Source of the DNA: Hyalella azteca
Taxonomy: Eukaryota > Arthropoda > Malacostraca > Amphipoda > Hyalellidae
Assembly: GCF_000764305.2 (NCBI RefSeq)
Contig: NW_025941425.1
Span: 144,791 to 208,790, forward strand
Direction: 5' to 3'
Length of the DNA stretch: 64,000 bases
Under the pieces are notes generated by a model. It saw only the letters and a program-made list of their open reading frames with translations, made no database searches and was not told the origin of the DNA. Shown here piece by piece: positions 23,401 to 32,425 of this stretch (within the stretch, counting starts at the first letter, position 1; each line of letters starts with the position of its first letter). The position numbers were made by a program, and so were the translations under genes.

Positions 23401-26400
23401 CCTACCACCACCTCAATATCACGCACCACCCACCTACCACCACCTCAATATCACGCACCACCCACCTACCACCACCTCAATATCACGCACCACCCACCTA
23501 CCACCACCTCAATATCACGCACCACCCACCTACCACCACCTCAATATCACGCACCACCCACCTACCACCACCTCAATATCACGCACCACCCACCTACCAC
23601 CACCTCAATATCACGCACCACCCACCTACCACCACCTCAATATCACGCACCACCCACCTACCACCACCTCAATATCACGCACCACCCACCTACCACCACC
23701 TCAATATCACGCACCACCCACCTACCACCACCTCAATATCACGCACCACCCACCTACCACCACCTCAATATCACGCACCACCCACCTACCACCACCTCAA
23801 TATCACGCACCACCCACCTACCACCACCTCAATATCACGCACCACCCACCTACCACCACCTCAATATCACGCACCACCCACCTACCACCACCTCAATATC
23901 ACGCACCACCCACCTACCACCACCTCAATATCACGCACCACCCACCTACCACCACCTCAATATCACGCACCACCCACCTACCACCACCTCAATATCACGC
24001 ACCACCCACCTACCACCACCTCAATATCACGCACCACCCACCTACCACCACCTCAATATCACGCACCACCCACCTACCACCACCTCAATATCCCGNTGTG
24101 GGGCCCTGTTGTGGAGGGGTGCTGGGGCCCTGGTGGTGGAACAAAGATTTATTGTTTGACCAAAATTAAACTGCGGAGCCTCTAGAAATTTTAACTGTTG
24201 ACCCGCTTGCAAAAAAAAAAATGCTCGATTTCCCAGCTAGGTACCTCTGACATGACTGACACTAATCTTTATTTATTGGTTTTCCCTTCCTCTACCTTTA
24301 GGATTGTTCTATCTAATAATTAATGATTTACCATCCCCTGGATGTCTAAAATGTCTAAGATATGATGTCTTTGTTCTGTCTAAAATATAATATTATGGGA
24401 ATATTATATAAAAGAATTATTATTATTCAATAGAATAGAATTATAGAATGAAATATAATATTAATAGGTATATATTATATTCTGATTTATATCTAACAAT
24501 TAATGATTTATCATCTTCTGCACCCCTTAAACGGTTCTGTCTACCATATAATATTTTGAGAAAATTATACAGAATAGAATTATTATTGAATGAAATAAAG
24601 TTATAGAAAGGAATATAATATTGTTAGATTCTATAATATATATTATATCCTGAAGCTCATACATCATTTCGATAATGTATTCAAATATATATTTGCTAAA
24701 ATATATTTCATACTGAAGCTCCTACATCTCATTGTTACTGCTTGTATGATTCGATAACATATTCAAATATATATATGATAAAATATATTATAGTTTGAAG
24801 CACCTACATGTCATTGTTACCGCTCGTGTGCATGTTCGATAATATATTCAAATAAATATTTGTTTAAATATATTTTATACTGATAAAATATATATTTTTT
24901 TACTTATTTATATTTTTTATAAAATATATAAAATATATTTTATACATTTCATTGTTACTGCTCGTGTGCAGGAGCCACCTCCTCCACCCCCACCGGAGGC
25001 CGCCTGGAGCACCATGGAGTCAGAGGTGCTGCACCTGACGGAGGAGTCCTTCAAGTCCTCCCTTAAGAAGAAGAAACATGTCCTCGTCATGTTCTATGCA
25101 CCTTGTGAGCAGCGAGACTTAGCTGCACTTGATACATTTCTCCAGTCATTCGTTATCTCTTAATACTCTTAATCTAATACACTTAATCTCTTCTAGTCAG
25201 TCTCCTTCTCTAGTCATTCATTAATACACTTAATCTAATACACTAATACACTTAATCTCTTCTAGTCAGTCTCCTTCTCTAGTCATTCATTGTCTCTTAA
25301 TACTCTTAATCTAATACACTAATACACTTAATCTCTTCTAGTCAGTCTCCTTCTCTAGTCATTCATTGTCTCTTAATACTCTTAATCTAATACACTAATA
25401 CACTTAATCTCTTCTAGTCAGTCTCATTCTCCAGTTATTCATTATATTAAGTTGTGCCCCAGGTTTTATTTTTCATCGCTTGCTGTAGTACTTTCATCAT
25501 ATGTCAAGATCACTTGCAATATTACTTCAATAAATCAATATTAACGTTGTTAAAATTGATACTTCTGCAGCTTTAATTTCCTGAAAAGGAAAACATGTTT
25601 GTCAAACTTAACTCACACATTTCTTGTTTCACCTCATGTTATCATGTCTTCTGAAGAAAAAGTTGAACCATTTCTCATTTACCATGTTTTTGTATTGATC
25701 TTGTATCAATGCCTAAATTACGATAGTGAATGTACACATAGTGCATGTCTGAATTAAAGCTTTATGCTCTTTTATCACCTCAATTGTTAGTAACTGAATT
25801 TTTTTTACTGTGATCAGAATTCATTTCTAATTTGAAGTATATTATTTTTTCTTAATTCTTGGTAACCGAGTTTTGTGACTATTTCCAGAGCTAATTTCTA
25901 AATTGAAGTGTTATGGTCTTTATCACCTAAATTGTTACTAACTGAGTCTTTTTTTACTGTGACCAGAATTAATTTCTAAATTGAAGTGTTACAGTATTTT
26001 TTTCTCCCTAATTGTTGGTAACCAAATTTTCATGGCTCAGGGTGCGGTCACTGCAAGCGCGCCAAGCCTGAGCTGACGGCGGCCGCCGTGCACTTCAGGG
26101 ACGACCCGAAGGTGGCGGTGGCGGCCGTGGACTGTACGGCCGAGCAGGGCTTGTGTGGCAGCTACGGCGTCACCAGCTACCCCACCTTCAGATACTTCAA
26201 CTACTTCAAGACCTCACAGCCCTACACGGGTGGTCGCACTGTGAGTGGCGAGGGGCGGGAGTGGCAGGAGGAACTAGTGAGTGGTGCAGCTGACGAGTGG
26301 CTGGGCTGGCGTGTAGGGATTGTTTTGAAACGATACCAGGAAAAAAAACGCTACTTTTACTTATTTAATTAACATAACATAGTGATGTCGGCACTGAAGA

Positions 26401-29295
26401 GGAGGCCTGATGTGGCCTGTCGGCGATTCTTGTACTTTTTACCACGTTTTTCTTAGCTTCGTTTCGTGTCTGTCTGTCTGTCATCAAAAATTCAGACCTT
26501 AATTTAAAGCTCTTCTGATCATCCTAGAAACTTGAAATTTGGCATGCATGCTTATGCTGCCTAACAATTCAAGATTTGATCGTCAGAAATAATAATTTAA
26601 TTTTTTAATTAAAAATAAAAATTATGAAAACACTAAAAATTCACGGTTTGGAATTGAGTTTTTTCTCGAACATCCACACTTGCCAACCCTGAAAATTGAT
26701 TTGGATTGCTAAAATTGCTAACTAAAAAGTAGAAAATGAATAAATATGAAAAAATATTTTCAAAAACCACGTTTTTCTGGTTTTTACAAAACTAAAAACA
26801 GTGAAATGGAACAAATAAAAAAACTTTTAAAAATCACATTTTCTTAACGGACAAAAGAGAAAAACATTCACTTTTACATAACATTACATAACATTTTACA
26901 TAACTTGAATGTTATGTAAGAGTAAATGTTTTTCTTTTTTGTCCGTTAAGGAAACGTGGTTTTTAAAAGTTTTTTCTATTTGTTTTATTGTGACTTGTCC
27001 ACAGGAGATCTGAAAACAGGTCTTTCAATCAGATCCTTTCCAAACTGACAATAGTTTGAAATGGCTACTAGACTTCCACCTGGTTCAATATGGTGCTAGG
27101 TATCAATTAGTATTTATATTCTGACACAAGAGAACTGGCCCCCTTAAACTTGGAATGCAATAATACCTACCTACCTTCCGCCACATTGACGCCTGATACC
27201 TGGGATCGCATTGTCTTAACTCGCTTTAATGTCGCGGCTTAAATAGTAGTGGCTGATATCTCGTCTGTGATTGTCGAGTTAATTTTGAAAAGCTGCCGGT
27301 GATTGGTGAGTTAATTTTGAAAAGCTGCCAGTGATTGGTGAGTGAATTTTGAAAAGCTGCCAGTGATTGGTGAGTTAATTTTGAAAAGCCGCCGGTGATT
27401 GGCTGACGACATTACACTAACACTTGACGACCACTCACTCATTCCCCGTGTTGCAGGAAGCTGACTTCATTGCGTTCCTGAAGGACCCCGAGAACCCCCC
27501 AGTGTTGCCCCCTGCTGCGCCCCCCAAGTCCCCTGCTGAGGAGTGGGCATCACTGGAGGGGAGCGACGCCCTGCTGCACCTCAGCGCCCACGACTTCCAG
27601 GCCAAACTGGAGGGGCGCCGCGCCCTGGTCATGTTCTATGCTCCATGTAAGTTTGATTTTTGGTGTGTAGATGAAGTACTGTGATTTCCGACAAAGTACA
27701 GTGAGTTACTTTATCGTTATTAAAAATTTAAAAGCAAAGAATAGTCCACAAAAATTCATATCTTTATAGAAAACGTTTTCTATAAAGATATGAATTTTTC
27801 TGGACTATTCTTTGCTTTTAAATTTTTAGTTAACTTGCGATTTAAGCAAATACCGGTAAGTGACATCAATTTTTTATTCTTATTTTTTATACCAGGGGCC
27901 TCCAAATTTTTTTCACCAAGGACCAAGAGCAAGCTTTCTGAAACTTTCGCGGGCCGGTCCCGCCCATTTACTGTTTATAGTTCATGCGTAACCAGAAATA
28001 AACGCCACGCCCGATTTTTGTACACATTATGGTGAATTACGAGATATCCTCGGCGGGCCATATGGAACCTAGCCGCGCGGCCCGCTTACCACAGTTTGGC
28101 CATGATTTAAATAATTAACTGTGTATAAGAATGAATAAAGGTCTAATATTGATGTTATAAACCAGCACCGAGAAGGTGCATGAACTTGGCGGTCAGAAAG
28201 TCGCTAACTTTACGACCCTACACTGTTAGAAAAGTCACCGTTAAACAGTATTACCGGCTTTTCAGTAACCGGCCGGCACGTGAAAATAAACACCGTGTTG
28301 CCGTTTTTATTACAATTTTACGCTACAAACCCGAGTATCCTCTAAAAAAAACGCAAAACGGTTTATTTTCACGGGGCAACTGGTTACTAGAACGCCAGTG
28401 AGACCGTTTTTTCACTTTTTAGCTCATTTTCTCATCTATGGAAAAAAGGTGCTAATGTGCTCGTCATGTCCGTCCGTCTGTCCGTCCGTGACTTCACGTT
28501 TTCGTCGACGAGAAAATGCGTTCTCTGTCACTCGCTGCAGTGAGTACCGTCAAGTGGGGTGACTTCGGCCACCACTACAACAGAAACAAATGGCAGCAAA
28601 ACAAAATAATAAACGTTGGTCAAAGTGACTGTGGTGACTTTGGCCAACGTTTATTATTTAGTTTTGCTGCCATTTGTTTCTGTTGTAGTGGTGGGCGAAG
28701 TCACCCCCGGTGGCCGAAGTCACCCACTTGATGGTACAGGGGCCATACTTTCAAAACGCGCTAAGTGAACGTAAGTACTTACGCTCTATTTTCTTGTCTA
28801 TGATTGGTGGATTTTGCTTGAAAGGCCGTCAATGATTGGCTGATGAACTTACGATCTCTTAACTGTTTTTAAAAGAGTGGCTTGAAAGGCCGTCAATGAT
28901 TGGCTGATGAACTTACGATCTCTTAACTTTTTTCGAAAGTATGGACCTTGAGGTATATTTTTTCACTGTATTTTTATGGAATATTGTAAGAGATTTTGCG
29001 TGCAGGGTGTGGTCACTGCAAGGCCATGAAGGAGGACTACGCGCTGGCTGCCAAGGACCTGGCCTCTGATGGCAACGTCGCCGGCCTCCTGGCGACGGTA
29101 GACGCGACGCAGGAACGCGCCCTGGCAACACAGTACGACGTCAAGGGCTTTCCCACGCTCCTCTACTTCGTCAACGGCATTAAAGTCGCCGACTACAGCG
29201 GCAAGAGAACACGTCAGGCCATCGTTAACTTCGTCAGGGAGCAACACGCCCTCTCTGTTGACCACGCGTCAGCTGAGCGTAAAGATGAGCTGTGA
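14453..29295 (+). CDS. PDIA5: Protein disulfide isomerase A5-like gene (span of coding exons)
   Basis: ER-lumen thiol oxidoreductase that forms or isomerises disulfides in secretory proteins. Coding exons seen: 14453-14497, 15400-15471, 16054-16199, 17911-18131, 20682-20775, 21306-21383, 22217-22321, 24972-25104, 26041-26240, 27457-27646, 29006-29295. In order they give a signal peptide, a PDIA5-type non-catalytic N-terminal domain ([13 protein letters not shown]), four thioredoxin-like domains with CGFC, CGHC, CGHC and CGHC sites, and a terminal KDEL retention signal. Vertebrate PDIA5 has three catalytic domains; the fourth looks like an extra copy. Sequence is missing after exon 3 (phase mismatch, N at 16519) and after exon 7 (half a thioredoxin domain, N at 24096). 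About 523 residues are visible. Confidence 0.92.
15400..15471 (+). CDS. PDIA5: PDIA5 exon 2: end of signal peptide and mature N terminus
   Basis: 24 codons between TTTTCAG and GTGGGT. It continues the hydrophobic core ([11 protein letters not shown]) and then IESISDPK, which matches the ERISDPK start of mature PDIA5 homologues. Confidence 0.85.
16054..16199 (+). CDS. PDIA5: PDIA5 exon 3: N-terminal thioredoxin-fold domain lacking CxxC
   Basis: 146 nt starting after ATATGCAG. It encodes [17 protein letters not shown] through TIVLVDCNG, the conserved first half of the PDIA5 N-terminal domain. It ends in the second base of a codon at GTATGT. The next exon identified (17911) starts in phase 0, so at least one exon is missing between them. 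The 3' end and donor are amplified as a 52-bp array immediately downstream. Confidence 0.9.
16168..16518 (+). repeat. 52-bp minisatellite containing the exon 3 end and its donor (about 7 copies)
   Basis: ACTGCAACAATC recurs at 16168, 16220, 16272, 16324, 16376, 16428 and 16480. The first copy is partly exon 3 coding sequence. Each later full copy keeps the exon end followed by GTTTGT in place of GTATGT. The array stops at the N at 16519, so its true length is unknown. Confidence 0.92.
17729..17910 (+). repeat. 91-bp tandem triplication of a 3' splice site and exon start
   Basis: The sequence from the polypyrimidine tract through TATTCCAG and about the first 50 bases of the next PDIA5 exon occurs three times at exactly 91-bp spacing (exon starts 17729, 17820, 17911). 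Only the third copy runs into the full exon; the first two meet TGA stops. Confidence 0.95.
17911..18131 (+). CDS. PDIA5: PDIA5 exon: first catalytic thioredoxin domain (CGFC)
   Basis: 221 nt beginning [12 protein letters not shown]. It encodes [17 protein letters not shown], the redox active site, and ends in FPTLVYFE with the cis-proline of the fold. It ends in phase 2 at GTACGT. Several upstream and downstream near-copies of its two edges exist; this is the only one with the complete frame. Confidence 0.93.
19288..20050 (+). mobile_element. Internally deleted DD41D (IS630/mariner-type) transposon nested in the hAT
   Basis: Starts CAGGGTGGAGCAGAACC and ends with the complement of CAAGGTGGGGCAGAAC, flanked by the TA dinucleotides that this superfamily duplicates. 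The two ends match as inverted repeats of about 180 bp, so the right arm extends into the transposase 3' end. Total 763 bp, too short for a full transposase. Confidence 0.9.
19471..19872 (+). pseudogene. C-terminal transposase remnant of the nested element
   Basis: Two overlapping frames together give the catalytic C-terminal half. WFQQDG carries the second Asp and [13 protein letters not shown] the third, with 41 residues between them. A one-base insertion just after QQDG splits the frame (the second frame reads ATAHTAR, the expected continuation). The N-terminal DNA-binding part and first Asp are absent. Confidence 0.88.
20682..20775 (+). CDS. PDIA5: PDIA5 exon: end of the first catalytic domain
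   Basis: Begins with the single base that completes the split Glu codon after CTTGTGCAG. It encodes [12 protein letters not shown] and [11 protein letters not shown], the last strand and helix of the domain and the Pro-containing linker. It ends in phase 0 at a weak GTTAGC donor. Confidence 0.88.
21306..21383 (+). CDS. PDIA5: PDIA5 exon: start of the second catalytic domain
   Basis: 26 codons between TATTTCAG and GTAGGG. They encode the Trp-containing linker and [15 protein letters not shown], the first strand and helix of a thioredoxin domain. Confidence 0.88.
21952..22096 (-). mobile_element. MITE family GGCCATACTTTC, copy 1 (inverted)
   Basis: 145 bp with ends GGGCCTATACTTTCAAAA and TTTTGAAAGTATGGCCC. 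Other copies lie at 28739, 33478 and 56682. The flanking DNA (21840-22190) is itself a diverged tandem repeat into which the element inserted. Confidence 0.9.
22217..22321 (+). CDS. PDIA5: PDIA5 exon: CGHC active site of the second catalytic domain
   Basis: 35 codons between ACGCAG and GTGAGT. They encode [20 protein letters not shown], with both active-site cysteines. The second half of this domain (central strand, cis-proline loop) should follow and is not found before 24972. Confidence 0.92.
22380..22790 (-). mobile_element. 3' end of a second LINE family (RT C terminus plus 3' UTR)
   Basis: The minus-strand frame from about 22789 to the TAA at 22571-22573 encodes [19 protein letters not shown] and FKNRLDEA, the typical end of Jockey/CR1-like reverse transcriptases. 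The 3' UTR motif TGTCGGCACTGAAGA (22403-22420 on +) recurs at 26390. Only the 3' end is present, as expected of 5'-truncated insertions. Confidence 0.85.
22791..23290. other. PDIA5 intron, nothing further recognised
   Basis: Non-coding AT-rich intron sequence between the LINE fragment and the 32-bp minisatellite. A short repeated block (GGTTATACAT) lies near 22880-22930. Confidence 0.5.
23300..24095 (+). repeat. 32-bp minisatellite, about 25 copies, ending at an N
   Basis: CCACCTCAATATC recurs every 32 bp from about 23310 to 24090 with almost no divergence. Only one base differs between the first three copies (CCCGC) and most others (CACGC). The array ends abruptly at the N at 24096, so it is probably collapsed and some unique sequence, including a PDIA5 exon, is missing there. 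The long His/Pro/Thr-rich open frames over it are repeat artefacts. Confidence 0.97.
24097..24971. other. PDIA5 intron, AT-rich
   Basis: Contains degenerate AT-rich repeats (variants of TTCAAATATATATTTG and TCATTGTTACTGCTCGTGTG around 24650-24970). One of these forms the region just before the next splice acceptor. No exon recognised. Confidence 0.5.
24972..25104 (+). CDS. PDIA5: PDIA5 exon: linker and start of the third catalytic domain
   Basis: Starts after GTGTGCAG. It encodes an acidic/proline linker ([12 protein letters not shown]), [19 protein letters not shown] and VLVMFYAP. It ends one base into the Trp codon that precedes CGHC, at GTGAGC. Confidence 0.92.
25140..25440 (+). repeat. 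Intronic tandem repeat, about 75-95-bp units
   Basis: Blocks containing CTCTTCTAGTCAGTCTCCTT and TTAATACACTTAATCTAAT recur four times just inside the intron. They do not include exon sequence. Confidence 0.85.
25441..26040. other. PDIA5 intron
   Basis: Contains three diverged, roughly 100-130-bp blocks sharing CTAAATTGAAGTGTTA, just upstream of the next acceptor. No exon. Confidence 0.5.
26041..26240 (+). CDS. PDIA5: PDIA5 exon: third catalytic domain (CGHC)
   Basis: 200 nt after TGGCTCAG. With the last base of the previous exon it reads [16 protein letters not shown], then [20 protein letters not shown] and YPTFRYF. This matches the Cys-rich third catalytic domain of vertebrate PDIA5, which has the same DC...LC pair. 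It ends in phase 0 at GTGAGT. GC content is much higher than in the flanking introns. Confidence 0.93.
26379..27115 (-). mobile_element. LINE-type 3' fragment interrupted by other repeats
   Basis: 26379-26440 matches the 3' UTR of the LINE fragment at 22380. 27000-27115 matches 45960-46070 in inverted orientation. In the copy at 45960-46190 these two blocks are adjacent, so about 560 bp appear to have been inserted here, including the fold-back repeat at 26809-26984. Confidence 0.6.
26809..26984. repeat. Fold-back repeat, about 78-bp arms
   Basis: Left arm 26809-26885 and right arm 26907-26984 are reverse complements at roughly 90 percent identity (core CTTAACGGACAAAAGAGAAA and its complement), around a 21-bp loop of (ACATT)-like sequence. 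Confidence 0.9.
27241..27420 (+). repeat. 34-bp tandem repeat, about 4 copies
   Basis: TTAATTTTGAAAAGCTGCC followed by a GTGATTGG-type block recurs about four times in the intron before the next PDIA5 exon. Confidence 0.85.
27457..27646 (+). CDS. PDIA5: PDIA5 exon: end of third domain, linker, start of fourth domain
   Basis: 190 nt after GTGTTGCAG. It encodes [15 protein letters not shown] (last helix and the conserved KDPENPP-like boundary), a Pro-rich linker, [15 protein letters not shown] and ALVMFYAP. It ends at the same position inside the Trp codon as the exon at 24972, with a GTAAGT donor. Confidence 0.92.
27721..27829. repeat. Near-perfect fold-back repeat, 53-bp arms, almost no loop
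   Basis: The arms pair with one mismatch around AAACGTTT. A half copy (one arm) lies at 41153-41216 inside a Harbinger-like element. Probably a very short MITE or the remains of one. Confidence 0.92.
28421..28547 (+). mobile_element. (GTCC)n-containing MITE, copy 1
   Basis: Ends AGCTCATTTTCTCATC and GAGAAAATGCG are inverted, around an internal CCGTCCGTCTGTCC microsatellite and a conserved 3' tail CACTCGCTGCAGTGAGTAC. Three more copies lie in PBRM1 introns (51016, 52055, 52550). Confidence 0.85.
28544..28738. repeat. Fold-back element with about 85-bp arms
   Basis: The left arm from GTACCGTCAAGTGGGGTGAC and the right arm ending with its near complement (GTGGGTGACTTC...GGTAC) enclose a 10-bp loop. 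The right arm has an extra duplicated block containing CGAAGTCACCC. It abuts the (GTCC)n MITE on one side and another MITE on the other. Confidence 0.9.
28739..28947 (+). mobile_element. MITE family GGCCATACTTTC, copy 2, with internal duplication
   Basis: Same family as 21952-22096. About 60 bp of the 3' half (from GGCTTGAAAGGCCGTCAATG to the CTTAACT motif) is tandemly duplicated, making this copy longer (about 209 bp). Confidence 0.9.
29006..29295 (+). CDS. PDIA5: PDIA5 last coding exon: fourth catalytic domain and KDEL
   Basis: Starts after GCGTGCAG. It completes [12 protein letters not shown], continues with [43 protein letters not shown], and ends AERKDEL-stop. All elements of an active thioredoxin domain are present: both cysteines, the VDAT strand and the cis-proline. 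The C-terminal KDEL places the protein in the ER lumen. Confidence 0.95.
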
Positions 29296-31553
29296 AAGCC
29301 ACGTCATTTGCAAGCTCTTGCTAGGCTTCCTTTGTTATTTGCTACTCTTATAGTAAGAGCTTCTTCTATATTCTTCCAATGAGAGCTCCTTTAATGCTCT
29401 TAGTAAGAGCGATGCTTATGATACGAATAAGGCAGTTCAATGTCTGTTAAGATCTTATCGAGGAATATTCTTCCAGCTCCTTTAATGCTCTTAGTAAGAG
29501 CGATGCTTATGTGACCGAAAAGGCAGTTGAATGTCTGTTAAGATCTTAACGAGGAAGATGAAATATCTTAATTTTTCTTTATCGAGAATTCTTCTTGCAA
29601 AGAAGTTTGGACTTCTTAGTGTATGACGAGTGCTAAGCTTTTCAAGGCGCTAACTTAGTCAAGCCTGCCTGAGCAAGTAACCGAGATGAGGTAGCTTGAG
29701 ACAACCTAACTCTTCTCACAATATCTATTTATTGACTAGCAATTAAGTCTTCTTTTGACATGGTACACATTTTTGAAAATAATCTGTTTAATATTGACAT
29801 GGTAAGATGTTTTCCTGATACGGTTATTTTGTCTCCATAATCAGTTATTAGATTTTTTTAAATAATGCATTTTGCATCGTTGTATTCTATTTGTTATGCA
29901 TTTTGCGAATGGCTCTTGAAAGAAACCGCGAATTGTTGAACAAATTAGTATGATTCTTTGCTGTATTTCGTCTCAAGGAAACACAAAATAAATAATTTAA
30001 CTAGCGAGATAAGTGTAATACTAGCGTACATTTAGTGTTCCTAAACTCATGGCATTATGACGTAAGTCTGGCCGAAACTTCCTTATTATTCACTGAACAA
30101 ATAAAGTTGCGATACCCTAATGGCAGTATGAATAGTTAGATTGCAATAGTCGAAATGGTGCTGAAGTGCGACCCATGTCGTAATGAACAAACTTTTTATT
30201 TATTTGCAGAGCAATATTTTGCTACGTACTTTTGAACAGCATTGAAATGTGCGAAATATTTCCACTGTTCAAATAACGCGCCCAGCATGGAACATTAAGG
30301 ACAAAGACCGCCGTAGTCTTGGTATTCAAGTCCTGTTTCATTACCAGATAACTTCATGCTGAACTTAACTTCCATAGCGTAAATGAACAGTTGTTGAAGA
30401 TTATTATTTATTCAACAACAGTCTTGAACAACAGTTGTTGTTAAAGATGATTATTATTTCTTTATTACCTTTGGTAAATACTTGGAAAAATACCAACAAA
30501 TTGAATGGATAGGCTAACCATTCACCTCATTCATTCAGATGTTCATCTAGTGTATTCTTCCGTATTGAGCGTTATTTGTATAACGCTTTTCTTCCATTTG
30601 TATAATTCATTCATGTACAACACTCTTTCTAACACTTCTCTTCCATAACCTGTGCATTATATTGCATTCTGCTCAAAATCTGCTTGATTTAAATCTAAAT
30701 TTTGTGTTACAAGACCAACCTCTTTCTTCGTTGTACGAGGTTGACGAAACGTCTACAGGCGTACTTAGTATTTATTGATGAACCTTGTGTTATTTTTATG
30801 TTTATTTCACTCCAACGTTTGTTGTTTTCAAGTGCTTCCTTCAGGTGCGACGTTCAGCAGCTCTTTATTTACGCTTTACTGATTTTTATTCTATTTTTCT
30901 AACTTTAGAATAAACTTTTAGCAGCCAGCTGAGCGTAATTATTATGAAACGATGTACTGATGTAATAAGGATTATTTTAATGTGTTCCCTGGAAAGGCTA
31001 AAAGATTTTTTTATTTGAATTAAAACTTATTACTAAGGAAGCGACGTGGAGTTGAGTTACACAGGGTGACAATGTGTGTTACAAATTCATCGTAACTGTC
31101 ACAGTAAGTAAAGATGAACCTCTCTATTATAAGGAATTAACTGCAGGCGCAATTAAGTACACTTTTTTTAATATGAATTGTTCATTGAACACAATATTTT
31201 CACTGTTGATTGTCAACACCATGATTTATTTCAATCTATGATATCTGTTATTTTTTTAATATGCAACTAGATAAGTTATAAGTTTATTGAATTAATTAGT
31301 TTTATAGCATAACATCCGTTGAGAATCTGTCAATTTTAGATCGGCTTCAATGAGAAGATGAGAGCTTTTTGCTTCTGCATTCAAACGATTCATGTCGGAA
31401 TCTCTTAAATCGAACTAGCAACGATCAGTGTCGGCATTTTTTCCTAATATAGGACGGAAAAAAATATTGATCTCGATTCATACACAAATATTTCAATTTT
31501 TCGATATGTCACAAAGTATTTAATATCATGAGCCCTAATCCTTCCTCCTCATT
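29296..31553. other. PDIA5 3' flank / intergenic
   Basis: AT-rich, no further gene. Two imperfect copies of a block with AATGCTCTTAGTAAGAGCGA lie at 29390-29420 and 29478-29510 (period about 88 bp). Several AATAAA hexamers occur (for example near 29987) but none can be chosen as the poly(A) signal. Confidence 0.45.
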
Positions 31554-31592
31554 GAGGACTTCTGACGTGTGTCTGTGCTCGTCAGAAGTCCT
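31554..31592. repeat. Perfect 13-bp-stem hairpin
   Basis: AGGACTTCTGACG pairs with CGTCAGAAGTCCT around a 13-base loop. It stands alone and no associated gene is seen. It could be a terminator-like or transposon-end structure. Confidence 0.7.
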
Positions 31593-31678
31593 ATGGGATC
31601 TCGCGCTCCTAGGGGGATTGTTCCTGAGCGCCCCACCGCTGAGCTCGCGGTGTCTGACTGCAAGTCTCAGTTGTGGGG

Positions 31679-31803
31679 TTAAGTTATTATGTAGGTAGGA
31701 TTCCTTACATTAAGTTATTATGTAGGTAGGATTCCTTACATTAATTTACTATGTAAGCAGGATTCTTTACATTAAGTTATTATGTAGGTAGGATTCCTTG
31801 CAT
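31679..31803 (+). repeat. 31-bp tandem repeat, 4 copies
   Basis: AAGTTATTATGTAGGTAGGA recurs at 31681, 31712, 31743 (mutated) and 31774. Confidence 0.93.
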
Positions 31804-31849
31804 TTCCCTTCTCTGTCTCTCTCGTGCGGGCGGCCGACGTCCCGTGTAA

Positions 31850-32425
31850 GCGTCACCTGTCCTTCCTTGTCACTTCGTTTCTTTGAGATGGTAACGCTGC
31901 TTCTTTCACGCCAGCTCCAGCGGACTGGACAATTGAGACCTCCCGCCCCTTGTGGGTGACGATTTGTTCGTTTAATGTATATTATTGAATGAACAATATT
32001 ATGGGTTGATTGTATAATATAATGAAATCATTATAAATTTGCGATTGATGATTAATTTGAGACTTAGAATAATTGAGACCTTCCGCCTTGAAGGCGATGT
32101 TATATTTTGAACTTCGGTGCGAAATAGCTTGATAGCTGAAGCGCTAGTAAACCATTATACTACTACTATTACCTGCCCCTCCTTGTCATTTGTCCCTCCT
32201 TGTCACTTCGTTTCTTCGAGATGCTAACGCTGCGCTGCTTCTTTCACGCCAGCTTCAGCGGGCTGCACAATTGAGATCTTCCGCCCCTTGTGAGTGATGA
32301 ACGATTTTTTTATTTAAGAAACTTTCATTAATCGAAACCTTCCACCACGTTGGTGACGTTCATCTTGACTTTCGGTACGAGATAGCTAGATAGCTGAAGC
32401 GCTAGTAAACATGTGGCAACTAAAC
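31850..32425 (+). repeat. Two-copy segmental direct duplication
   Basis: CTTCGTTTCTTTGAGATG through GACAATTGAGACCTCCCGCC (about 31868-31945) recurs at about 32201-32290. GATAGCTGAAGCGCTAGTAA recurs at 32129 and 32390. Non-coding. Confidence 0.8.

Noticed and set aside
23152..24185. Long His/Pro/Thr-rich open frames
   Set aside because: They arise from a 32-bp minisatellite, which leaves several frames open at once; no start context, splice fit or homology.
27895..28105. Possible hAT-like MITE (CAGGGGCCTCCAAA to GTTTGGCCATG)
   Set aside because: The ends are only partly inverted and I could not find an 8-bp target duplication.
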